From Alphaproteobacteria bacterium (GTDB lineage Bacteria > Pseudomonadota > Alphaproteobacteria > UBA8366), in contig JAJFJD010000001.1 of assembly GCA_021774335.1 (NCBI GenBank), positions 186,001 through 250,000 on the forward strand: a DNA stretch of 64,000 nt, given 5' to 3'. Position 1 is the first letter of the stretch. Every line of letters begins with the position of its first letter. The notes beneath the pieces are model-generated. The model had not been told where the DNA came from and did not search any database. It saw only the letters and a list, made by a program, of their open reading frames with translations. A program made the translations under genes and the position numbers. Positions 21,623-30,480 of the stretch are shown piece by piece.

Positions 21623-21815
21623 CGCGGCATCCTCTATCTGTTGAGTTCGACCGACATCCTACGGATAATTCGTGAAAAGCGAATAAAAGTGTTTGTGAAC
21701 ACCCAAAAATACCAGATTTACCGCCGCGCCAATCGCTGCAATTCGCCAATCATCATCTCGCGGTTCTATTTAGCTGTATGCCGGACGGCGCATAAGCACC
21801 GTCCGGCCGTTCCGG

Positions 21816-22286
21816 TCATGCCGCCAGCATGCTGCGCAACATCCAAGCGTTCTTCTCGTGGATCTGCATCCGTTGGGTCAGCAGGTCCGCGGTCGGCTCG
21901 TCACTCGCCCGCCCGACTGTCGGAAAGACGGACCGTGCCGTACGGACCACCGCTTCCTGCCCAGCGACCAGATCACGGATCATCTCGTCCGCGGACAGGC
22001 GGCCCTCCTGCTCATCGATCGACGACAACGCGGCAAAGGCCTTGTAACTGCCGGGTGCCGGCTCGCCGAGCGCACGGATTCTTTCCGCCACCTCGTCTAC
22101 CGCCAAGGCAAGCTCGGTGTATTGCGTCTCGAACATCGTGTGCAGGGTGTTGAACTGCGGCCCTTCGACATTCCAGTGATAGTTATGCGTCTTCAGATAA
22201 AGCGTGTAGCTATCGGCCAGCAACCGCGACAATCCCGCGGCGATTTCCTTCCGGTCCGTGTCATTGATTCCAATATTGATATCCAT
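21816..22286 (-). CDS. dps: Dps-family DNA-binding ferritin-like protein
   Basis: 156 residues with the inter-subunit ferroxidase centre: His37 and His49 (in HNYHWNVEG..FNTLHTMFE), Glu53 (Asp in E. coli), Asp64 and Glu68. Spacing equals that of E. coli Dps (His51, His63, Asp67, Asp78, Glu82). Dps dodecamers oxidise Fe(II) with peroxide, store iron and protect DNA. The basic N-terminal tail of E. coli Dps is missing, so DNA binding is doubtful. AGGAGAGGAGAG precedes the ATG. An Irr-like palindrome at 22334-22350 overlaps its upstream region. Confidence 0.95.
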   Translation of the reverse strand: MDINIGINDTDRKEIAAGLSRLLADSYTLYLKTHNYHWNVEGPQFNTLHTMFETQYTELALAVDEVAERIRALGEPAPGSYKAFAALSSIDEQEGRLSADEMIRDLVAGQEAVVRTARSVFPTVGRASDEPTADLLTQRMQIHEKNAWMLRSMLAA

Positions 22287-22333
22287 CGCCGTACTCTCCT
22301 CTCCTGCAATCTGTGTAGGATATTATGTTGCTA

Positions 22334-22350
22334 ATTAGAACTATTCTAAT
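22334..22350. promoter_or_regulatory. Irr/ICE-like operator upstream of dps
   Basis: The perfect palindrome ATTAGAA-CTA-TTCTAAT closely matches the iron-control element bound by the alphaproteobacterial regulator Irr (TTTAGAA-N3-TTCTAAA, from memory). It lies 48 bases before the dps start. On the minus strand a CATAAT -10 candidate follows, so the site overlaps the -35 region, which suits repression. Irr is known to control bacterioferritin and Dps-type genes in several alphaproteobacteria. Confidence 0.6.
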
Positions 22351-22410
22351 ATATGCATTCGAACATGATATTCAAGGACCGTGAGAGACATTTATTCGCT
22401 TATGAAGGAG

Positions 22411-22450
22411 ATAAAATAACGCCGGTACAATGGCTTACATGTACCGGCGT
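22411..22450 (-). terminator. Terminator of the hydratase-like pair
   Basis: ACGCCGGTAC (22419-22428) pairs perfectly over ten bases with GTACCGGCGT (22441-22450); on the minus strand it is followed by TATTTTAT. It lies 26 bases beyond the stop of the gene at 22476-23255. Confidence 0.8.
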
Positions 22451-22475
22451 CAGAAACGATGAGATTTGTCGCGGG

Positions 22476-23255
22476 TCAGGACGTGAAGTTGACCTCCACC
22501 ATGCCGAGCGGGCCGAAATCAGCCGACATCTTACTGCCGACGGGCGCCGGGATCGGGCCCGTTGCCGCACCAGCGGTGACCCATTGGCCCGCCTTCATTT
22601 CATACCCACGCCCGGCGAGATGATTGGCGAGCCACGCCAGGGAATTTATCGGATTGCCCAGGACGTTCGCCCCATTGCTGGCCGCGACCTCCTGGCCATC
22701 GACGAGATGCCGGACGCCGCAATTCGGAAGATCGAGCCTCTGCCAGTCAGTCACCGCATCGCCGTAGACGAAACTGTAGTTCCCGGCATGATCGGCGACG
22801 GTGCCGCGCACACCAAGCGAGGGGCGGTTGGCAATGCGCAACCCGACGACCTCGACCGCCGGATATACGGCCTCGATCGCACTCGCGATGGTTTCAGCGG
22901 TATAAGGCGCGCCGGACGCTGGAATATCGGCGGCCAGTTTGAAGGCGAATTCGCACTCAAAGCCACCGACCGTATTGGCCCCACCCTCAATGGTTTGCGG
23001 GTTGGCGACGATGTGCTGCGCGAAGAGCGGTCCCGCCGCGGGTTCGGTCGCATCGGCCCGCGCCATCGCCTCATCGTTGGTAAGCGCCACTTTCCAACCG
23101 CCCAGCGAAAGGTCGGTGCGCGCCATGATCGCGTCCTGGATGGCATAGGCATCCGCCAGCGTCGCCGGCTCCAACTCCGTCGGCAGCGCATCCATCTTTT
23201 GTTCGTCCCGGCGCGCTGCAATCAGAAGATCCGCCGCTTTTTCCGCATTGCTCAT
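22476..23255 (-). CDS. 2-keto-4-pentenoate hydratase-like protein (copy 1)
   Basis: 259 residues of the fumarylacetoacetase/MhpD superfamily. Recognisable stretches are GWKVALTNDEAMARA, a metal-binding FECEFAFKLAADIP and LGNPINSLAWLANHL near the C-terminus. Members add water to 2-hydroxypenta-2,4-dienoates or decarboxylate related keto acids in aromatic-compound degradation. The start at 23255 is chosen for AAAAGGAGCAGGC just upstream. It is the second of two paralogous tandem genes, 23 bases after the first, and ends before a strong terminator. The natural substrate is unknown. Confidence 0.85.
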   Translation of the reverse strand: MSNAEKAADLLIAARRDEQKMDALPTELEPATLADAYAIQDAIMARTDLSLGGWKVALTNDEAMARADATEPAAGPLFAQHIVANPQTIEGGANTVGGFECEFAFKLAADIPASGAPYTAETIASAIEAVYPAVEVVGLRIANRPSLGVRGTVADHAGNYSFVYGDAVTDWQRLDLPNCGVRHLVDGQEVAASNGANVLGNPINSLAWLANHLAGRGYEMKAGQWVTAGAATGPIPAPVGSKMSADFGPLGMVEVNFTS

Positions 23256-23278
23256 TGCCTGCTCCTTTTCTTGTTTTG

Positions 23279-24049
23279 TTAGTCGGTACAGTCGAGACGG
23301 CACTGACCGAGCGGCCCAAAATCGGCAACCATGCTGCAGGAGCGCGCCACCGGCTGCATACCCGTGCAGGTGCCGGTCGTCAGAATCTGTCCGGCGGAAA
23401 CACCGCCGCCGCGCGACGATCGCTTATTCACCAGCCAGGTCAGCGAAGCCACCGGATTGCCCATCACCGCTTCGCCGGTTCCCGTGGCGATTTCCTCACC
23501 GTCCACGCTGAACGTCACCTGCTGGCCCAGCAGATCGAAATCCCGCCAATCGGTCAAACCGTCGCCATAGGCAAAGGCGAAGTTGGCGCAATGGTCGGCG
23601 ATCAGCACCGACGCGCCAATGCCGAACCCGCCGTCGACCCGGCTGTGGGCGATCTCGATCGCCGGATGCAGCGAAGCAACGGCATCGGCCACTTCGTCTT
23701 CCGAATAGGTGGAATCGCGGGCCGGCAGATCGCGGGCCATCAGAAACGCATACTCGCTTTCGATCAGCCGCGCGCAGTTGTCCGGCGTGGCGATAGTCGC
23801 CCCGCTCCGAAAGACCCAGGTCTCGAACAATGGCCCCATCGCAGGTTCCGGCGTCTTCATCTTTTCCATCGCCGCATCGTTTGTGAACGCAGCCTTCCAG
23901 CCGACAATCTTTTCGCCATAGCGCTCCATGACCGCATCGAGCACGGCGTAGGACTCGTCAAGGGACGATGGGGTGTCGGCCAGAGTCACGATGGACCCGG
24001 CGCGGCGGGCCTCGATCAGACTGTCCGCCAACGCGTTTCGGTCGGTCAT
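23279..24049 (-). CDS. 2-keto-4-pentenoate hydratase-like protein (copy 2)
   Basis: 256 residues, clearly paralogous to the downstream gene: GWKAAFTNDAAMEKM, IESEYAFLMARDLP (metal-binding Glu pattern), VLIADHCANFAFAYGDGLTDW and VMGNPVASLTWLVN line up with it. A tandem duplicate of moderate identity suggests an old duplication with separate substrates, or a hetero-oligomer. It begins over 100 bases below the EF-G-like gene end, separated by a terminator, so the pair is its own transcription unit. Confidence 0.85.
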   Translation of the reverse strand: MTDRNALADSLIEARRAGSIVTLADTPSSLDESYAVLDAVMERYGEKIVGWKAAFTNDAAMEKMKTPEPAMGPLFETWVFRSGATIATPDNCARLIESEYAFLMARDLPARDSTYSEDEVADAVASLHPAIEIAHSRVDGGFGIGASVLIADHCANFAFAYGDGLTDWRDFDLLGQQVTFSVDGEEIATGTGEAVMGNPVASLTWLVNKRSSRGGGVSAGQILTTGTCTGMQPVARSCSMVADFGPLGQCRLDCTD

Positions 24050-24101
24050 ATAAGCTATCTCCTTGTCGTATTCATAATGTCAGAGGATTCGAGGCCATCA
24101 T

Positions 24102-24137
24102 ACAAAGAACGGGCCGCCGGTAACCGGCATGCCCGTT
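24102..24137 (-). terminator. Terminator of the EF-G-like gene
   Basis: On the minus strand AACGGGC (24137-24131) pairs with GCCCGTT (24114-24108), with an inner GCCGG/CCGGC stem, followed by CTTTG. It lies about 27 bases beyond the stop at 24164. Confidence 0.65.
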
Positions 24138-24163
24138 CCTATACTACGCCCGAAGGCAGGCGG

Positions 24164-26191
24164 TTATTGGGCCGCTTCCTTTCGTTCCGAAACAATGATG
24201 TCAGCGTCGCGCCCGGTCAGTTCCGCCAAATGATCGAAAGACCATTCGAAGGTTCCGACGCCGAGCGTCAATGACCGCAGATCGACAATCAGATCATGCA
24301 ATTCGGACTGCGGCATATGGGCCTGGACCTCGTCCCAGCCCTGCCAACCGTCCTTGGTATCGAAGCCAAGGATTTGGCCGCGCCGCTTGCTGATCACGCT
24401 CTGTGCTTGTCCAGTATACTCGTTCGGCACCGAAATCGTGACCGACGCAACCGGCTCCAACAGAACCGGATTGCAATGCGGCAACGCATCCTTCATCGCA
24501 AGGATGCCAGCTCGACGGAATGCCATGTCCGACGAATCAACCGCATGATGCTGCCCGTCATAGAGCGTGACGGAGAGATCGATCACCGGAAAGCCCAGCG
24601 GACCTTCACTCATGTATTCCTTCACGCCATGTTCGACCGCCGGAATATACTGGCGCGGCACCACGCCGCCGGAAATCTTGTCGACGAACTCAAAGCCCTG
24701 GCCACGCGGCATCGGTTTTATCTCCAGATGCACATCGCCGAACTCACCATGCCCGCCGGACTGTTTCTTGTGCCGGGCATGCTGCTGGATCGTCTTCCGA
24801 ATCGTCTCCTTATAGGGCACGCGCGGGCGCGCCGTCGTAACGCCAACATTGTAGCGATTGCGCAGTTTCTCTCCGGTTACTTGCAGATGGATGTCGCCCT
24901 GCCCCCACAAGACCAGCTCGTGGGTATCGTCGTTTTGCTCCACCGACACGGACGGGTCCTCTTCGATAATGCGGGCGATGCCGGTCGAAAGTTTGACTTC
25001 GTCCTCCCGCTTCTCGGCGGCGATCGCCATCGAATAGACCGGCGGGATCGGGTCGAACCAGGCCAGCGATTCGGCGGCTACTCCGGACTCAGTCAAAACA
25101 TCGCCGGTATGGATGTCTTCGAGCCGGCCGAGACCGACGACGTCGCCCAATCCGGCACGGTCGATCTTGTTCAGGGTATGCCCCATGATTTGCGACAGGC
25201 CGCTGACCCGATGCTCACCAAAGGAGTCGCCGTCCCGAACCTCGCCGCGCCAAACGCGGGCGACGGACAGCTTGCCCGTATGCGGCAGATGATAGGTCTT
25301 GAAGACCTGCAGCAGCGGATTGCCGTCGGCGCCGCCGAGCCGTTCCAAGGTGGCCTCTGGCGGCGGCGCTTCGTGCCGCAATGCCTTCATAAGACGGCGC
25401 ACGCCGTTGTCCATTTCCGCGGCGCCCAGGAAGACGGGCACAACCCGGTCGGACTGAAGCTCGCGCGTCAGGTATTCATAAATATCGTCCTTCGGCGGCA
25501 CCACGTCTTCGAGCAGTTGTTCCAGCAGCGTGTCGTCGAAATCGGCCAGCGTTTCCAGCAATTCCTGTCGCGCCTCCTCGTTACGGTCCTTGACCGTATC
25601 CGGCAGCTCGATCAACGAAGATTTCTCACCGGGCTTGTATTCGTAGGCACGCTCCGAGACCAGATCCACGTAACCGGTAATATCGTCACCCTCACGGATT
25701 GGCACGTGGCGCAGCGCCAGCGGCCGTTCGGAAACGCTCTGCATCGCTTCGAGCAATTCACCGACGCGGTCGTTCGAATGGTCCATCTTATTGATGAAGA
25801 CCATATGCGGAATTTCGTGCGTATCCAGGAAATGGAAAAGCGGCGCCAGCGTCAGCGCCCGGCTTACCTCGGGCTCACAGACGACGATGGCGACGTCGGC
25901 CACCATGAGTGCCGAATACGTGTCCTGGCCGAATTCGACCGACCCGGGACAGTCGAGAAAATACCACTGCTCGCCGAGGTATTCACCCGACGCGGCGGAT
26001 ATCTCTGTACTCATGTTACGTGCGCGCGCCTCATCGGAGGCGTCGCCGACCGTATTCCCTTCCTTGATGCTGCCCTTACGGTGCGTGGCACCGCAGGCGA
26101 ACAGTATCGATTCTAGAAGTGTGGTCTTCCCACTGAGGTATGGTCCGACTAGTGCCGCGCAGCGGGGTGCAGATGGTGTGCGCCCTGACAT
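24164..26191 (-). CDS. Elongation factor G-like translational GTPase (FusA2-type)
   Basis: 675 residues with EF-G domain order: GTPase domain (residues 1-260), beta-barrel domain II (about 290-370, HTGKLSVARVWRGEVRDGD), domain III, domain IV (GGHGEFGDVHLEI, VDSSDMAFRRAG) and domain V (VTISVPNEYTGQAQSVISKRRG). G1 is GPYLSGKT (16-23) and G4 is NKMD. G3 reads D80-C-P-G-S84, so Ser replaces the catalytic His of ordinary EF-G (DTPGH), and switch I has RNMSTEI instead of RGITI. It is a second EF-G of uncertain role, not the housekeeping translocase. It lies downstream of the panE-like gene. Confidence 0.9.
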   Translation of the reverse strand: MSGRTPSAPRCAALVGPYLSGKTTLLESILFACGATHRKGSIKEGNTVGDASDEARARNMSTEISAASGEYLGEQWYFLDCPGSVEFGQDTYSALMVADVAIVVCEPEVSRALTLAPLFHFLDTHEIPHMVFINKMDHSNDRVGELLEAMQSVSERPLALRHVPIREGDDITGYVDLVSERAYEYKPGEKSSLIELPDTVKDRNEEARQELLETLADFDDTLLEQLLEDVVPPKDDIYEYLTRELQSDRVVPVFLGAAEMDNGVRRLMKALRHEAPPPEATLERLGGADGNPLLQVFKTYHLPHTGKLSVARVWRGEVRDGDSFGEHRVSGLSQIMGHTLNKIDRAGLGDVVGLGRLEDIHTGDVLTESGVAAESLAWFDPIPPVYSMAIAAEKREDEVKLSTGIARIIEEDPSVSVEQNDDTHELVLWGQGDIHLQVTGEKLRNRYNVGVTTARPRVPYKETIRKTIQQHARHKKQSGGHGEFGDVHLEIKPMPRGQGFEFVDKISGGVVPRQYIPAVEHGVKEYMSEGPLGFPVIDLSVTLYDGQHHAVDSSDMAFRRAGILAMKDALPHCNPVLLEPVASVTISVPNEYTGQAQSVISKRRGQILGFDTKDGWQGWDEVQAHMPQSELHDLIVDLRSLTLGVGTFEWSFDHLAELTGRDADIIVSERKEAAQ

Positions 26192-26314
26192 AAAAACCTC
26201 CTTCCCGAATTGTTATTGTGCCGTTCCGTTATGCGGAACGTCTTTTAGACCCGGGAATATGGTTCCAATCCAAGGGCTCCGATGCAAGGAAAAAGCGGCA
26301 AACGGACCGGCTGT

Positions 26315-27229
26315 TCAGCCGTCCTTGTAGGGCTTCAGCGTCGCGTACAGCACGTCATGAACCGGGGTCGGCACGCCGGCCAACCGGCCTAGCCGGGTCA
26401 CCGCGCCGGAAAGATGGTCCAATTCCATACGCTTACCGGCATTCAGGTCGTGCAGCATCGAGGCCACCATGTCGTGCGGCCAGCCATCGACCACCGCAAG
26501 CTGCCGGTCGACGGCATCGTCCGGGAGAACTACACCCCTTGCCCGCCCCACGGCGGCCGCCTCAGCGATCGCGTTGCGGAACAAGGCCCGCGTGTCGGGA
26601 TCGGCGCGAAGCGGTCCGATCGACTTCCTTGTCGCCGTGGTCACGCCACTGAGCGCGGCCAAGACGATGAATTTCATCCATATTTCGGTTAGCACGGCAT
26701 CGGAGAACACGACATCCAGGCTGGCGGTCTTGCAGGCCGCTTCCAGCGCGAGCCCCCGTTCGGACCGGCTGCCGTCCAGTTCGCCGAATATCACGCGCGC
26801 GAAGGTCCCGGTCTGGCGGATCAGGCCCGGTTCCGTCACGACCGCCGCGATATAGACGGTCCCGCCCATGACTTTCTCATCGCCGAGGATACCGCCGAGG
26901 ATTTCCTCGGTTTCAACGCCATTCTGCAGGGCAACGACAGTGGTATCCGGGCCGACCATCGGCCGGCAGGCTTCGGCCACCGCCTCGGTGTCGAATAGTT
27001 TGACCGCGAAAAGCAGATAATCGACGGGGCCGACCGACGCCGGATCGTCCGTCGCCTGGGCCGGATGCAGCGTGAGATCGCCGTTCGGGCTGTCGAGCCT
27101 TAGCCCGGACTCGCGAATCGCGTCCAAATGCGCACCGCGCGCGATGAAGGTGACGTCCTCGCCGGCGGCGGCAAGCCGCGCACCGACATAGCCGCCGACC
27201 GCTCCCGCTCCGAATACGCCGATCCGCAT
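26315..27229 (-). CDS. Ketopantoate reductase-like protein (PanE/ApbA family)
   Basis: 304 residues. A Rossmann nucleotide-binding start (MRIGVFGAGAVGGYVGARLA, G-x-G-x-x-G) is followed by LLFAVKLFDTEAVAEAC and VVALQNGVETEEIL, as in the ApbA N-domain. The C-domain contains EIWMKFIVLAALSGVTT, with the conserved catalytic-type Lys, and MLHDLNAGKRMELDHLSG. It may reduce 2-ketopantoate to pantoate with NADPH or act on another 2-keto acid; many paralogues are not true PanE. Only 19 bases separate it from the upstream aspartate aminotransferase gene. Confidence 0.88.
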   Translation of the reverse strand: MRIGVFGAGAVGGYVGARLAAAGEDVTFIARGAHLDAIRESGLRLDSPNGDLTLHPAQATDDPASVGPVDYLLFAVKLFDTEAVAEACRPMVGPDTTVVALQNGVETEEILGGILGDEKVMGGTVYIAAVVTEPGLIRQTGTFARVIFGELDGSRSERGLALEAACKTASLDVVFSDAVLTEIWMKFIVLAALSGVTTATRKSIGPLRADPDTRALFRNAIAEAAAVGRARGVVLPDDAVDRQLAVVDGWPHDMVASMLHDLNAGKRMELDHLSGAVTRLGRLAGVPTPVHDVLYATLKPYKDG

Positions 27230-27248
27230 GGCGGCTCTACTCCCCGCG

Positions 27249-28478
<1,230 letters not shown>

Positions 28479-28616
28479 TCAACGAGTGAAGGAGCGAAGA
28501 CTACGCCCAAGCCAACGGCGATTCAACACTGAACCCAACGCTTCTGACGGCAAATGATGCATCCGCCCTCCCGTGGTATAATACTTCCGACGAACACGCC
28601 CTGGAGAGTTCCCACC

Positions 28617-29477
28617 ATGCCCAAAGTGCTCACCGCCGACCAAGTCCGGCACTATCATGAAGACGGGTTCCATTTCCCCGTATCGGCGCTGTCCGAAGCC
28701 GAAGCTGCGGAATGCCGACGCAAGCTCGAAGACTTCGAGGCGAGCCAGGGCGGCGCGATCACCGGGCGGCAAAAGACGAAACTCTACCTGTTGCTGACCT
28801 GGCTGAACGACCTGGTGCGGCACCCGACGATCCTGGACGCGGTCGAGGACGTTCTCGGTCCCGACATCCTGTGCTGGCAGTCGTCCTTCTTCACCAAGGA
28901 ACCGGACAAGAAAGGCTTCGTATCCTGGCATCAGGATGCGACCTATTGGGGCCTCAGTTCGCCGGACGTATGCACTGCCTGGGTCGCCTTCACCCCGTCC
29001 ACATTGGAAAGCGGCGCGATGAAGGCCGCGCCCGGCACCCATAAACTGGAACAACTGCCCCACAAGGACACCTTCGATCCGGACAACCTGCTGACGCGAG
29101 GCCAGGAACTGGGCGTCGACGTGGACGAGGACGCGGCCGTCGACATGGTCCTCAAGGCCGGCGAAATCTCGCTGCATCACGTCATGCTTGCACATGCGTC
29201 CGCGCCGAACGTGACCGACGATCGGCGCATCGGATTCGCGATCCGTTATATTGCGCCGCATGTAAGCCAGATCACCGGCGTGCCGGACAGCGCGATGTTG
29301 GTGCGCGGCGAAGACCGTTACAACAATTTCGAGATGGAAACCCCGCCGCTCTCCGATCTTCACCCCGACGCCATTGCGCTGCATGACCGAATCACGGCGA
29401 CGCGCGAAGCTTTCATCTATCAGGGCACCGACAAGGGCGCCCATCGGGGGGACGGAGGCGTCGTCATAGACTCCTGA
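28617..29477 (+). CDS. Phytanoyl-CoA dioxygenase (PhyH)-family protein
   Basis: 286 residues. The Fe(II) site is His105-Gln-Asp107 (in SWHQDATYWG) with the distal His193 in HHVMLAHASAPN. The 2-oxoglutarate Arg is probably Arg204 (in TDDRRIGFAIRY). Such enzymes hydroxylate or demethylate small substrates, and members in marine bacteria act on diverse compounds. The ATG at 28617 follows CTGGAGAG; an earlier in-frame ATG at 28554 has no ribosome-binding site. It is 13 bases upstream of the DMT transporter gene, so the two are probably co-transcribed and the transporter may move its substrate or product. Confidence 0.9.
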   Translation: MPKVLTADQVRHYHEDGFHFPVSALSEAEAAECRRKLEDFEASQGGAITGRQKTKLYLLLTWLNDLVRHPTILDAVEDVLGPDILCWQSSFFTKEPDKKGFVSWHQDATYWGLSSPDVCTAWVAFTPSTLESGAMKAAPGTHKLEQLPHKDTFDPDNLLTRGQELGVDVDEDAAVDMVLKAGEISLHHVMLAHASAPNVTDDRRIGFAIRYIAPHVSQITGVPDSAMLVRGEDRYNNFEMETPPLSDLHPDAIALHDRITATREAFIYQGTDKGAHRGDGGVVIDS

Positions 29478-29490
29478 CGGCACCCCGCCG

Positions 29491-30330
29491 ATGACCCTCA
29501 CCGTCACCGCGCTGCTTCTGGTCGCGGCGCTGGTCCATGCATCCTGGAACGCATTCATCAAAGGCGCCCGCGACCCGGTCGCCATGGCAGCGCTCATCTA
29601 CGGCTCGGAAGCCTTGCTGATGGTACCGGCGCTGTTCTTCGTAGCGCCGCCGCCGCAATCGATATGGCTGCTGCTCGCGGTGCATGTCGTCCTGCATATC
29701 ATCTACAAGATCGCGATGGTCGCGATGTATATCCATGGCGAGTTGAGCCAGGTATACCCGGTCACCCGCGGCGTGGCGCCGTTGCTGGTCACCCTGCTCG
29801 CCATTCCCGCAGCCGGCGAGATCCCCGGCGGCGCAGCTCTTGTCGGCATCATGTTGATCTGCGCCGGCCTGCTCAGCTTCGCCTTGGAGCGCAGTAAGGT
29901 CGCCGGCGCGGGCCTTCGGCCGTTGCTGCTGGCGGGCATCGCCGGCATCGTGCTCAGCGCCTACACGGTGGTCGACGGCCTCGCCGTGCGCATTCCCGAG
30001 GCGGCGATCAGTTATGTGGTCTGGATGTTCGTGCTCGACGGCGCGACCATGCTGGTGATCGCCCGCGTCTGGCGCGGCGAGCGGATTTATAATGCGATGC
30101 GCGACCGATGGAAGACCGGCATCGCGCTCGGCGTTATCAGCGCGCTGAACTTCTGCATCGTGCTGTGGGCGCTCAGCTTCGCCGCGATGGGCCCGGTGGC
30201 CGCCTTGCGCGAAACAAGCGTGGTTTTCGCCGCGATCATCGGCGCGCTTTTCATGAAAGAATCCTTTGGCTGGCGCCGCATCATCGCGGCGATCGGCATC
30301 GTCGTCGGCATCGTTTTCATGAACCTGTGA
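29491..30330 (+). CDS. EamA/DMT-family transporter
   Basis: 279 residues with about ten hydrophobic segments in two halves, as in drug/metabolite transporters. Examples are TALLLVAALVHASWNAFIKG at the start and AIGIVVGIVFMNL at the end. The loop ALRETSVVFAAIIGALFMKE is the conserved EamA element before the ninth helix. It exports or imports a metabolite; the substrate is unknown. It follows the phytanoyl-CoA-dioxygenase-like gene by 13 bases, in the same unit. Confidence 0.9.
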   Translation: MTLTVTALLLVAALVHASWNAFIKGARDPVAMAALIYGSEALLMVPALFFVAPPPQSIWLLLAVHVVLHIIYKIAMVAMYIHGELSQVYPVTRGVAPLLVTLLAIPAAGEIPGGAALVGIMLICAGLLSFALERSKVAGAGLRPLLLAGIAGIVLSAYTVVDGLAVRIPEAAISYVVWMFVLDGATMLVIARVWRGERIYNAMRDRWKTGIALGVISALNFCIVLWALSFAAMGPVAALRETSVVFAAIIGALFMKESFGWRRIIAAIGIVVGIVFMNL

Positions 30331-30480
30331 GTCCGGCGTTCGAACGGCGTACGCCAAAAACTCGCCGTATTTCTTCCATACATCGCCCTTAACTCGCCCA
30401 AGCTTCGCCCGCTTGCCCGGTTTTGCTGGACGCTGTCGGAAAGGCACGCCGACGGAGAGAGACAGCAGGAGACAGGGAAG

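Noticed and set aside
26222-26246. Hairpin GTTCCG/CGGAAC with T-run upstream of the EF-G-like gene as a terminator
   Set aside because: The T-run follows on the plus strand, where no gene ends; on the minus strand it is only a short leader hairpin with no T-run.
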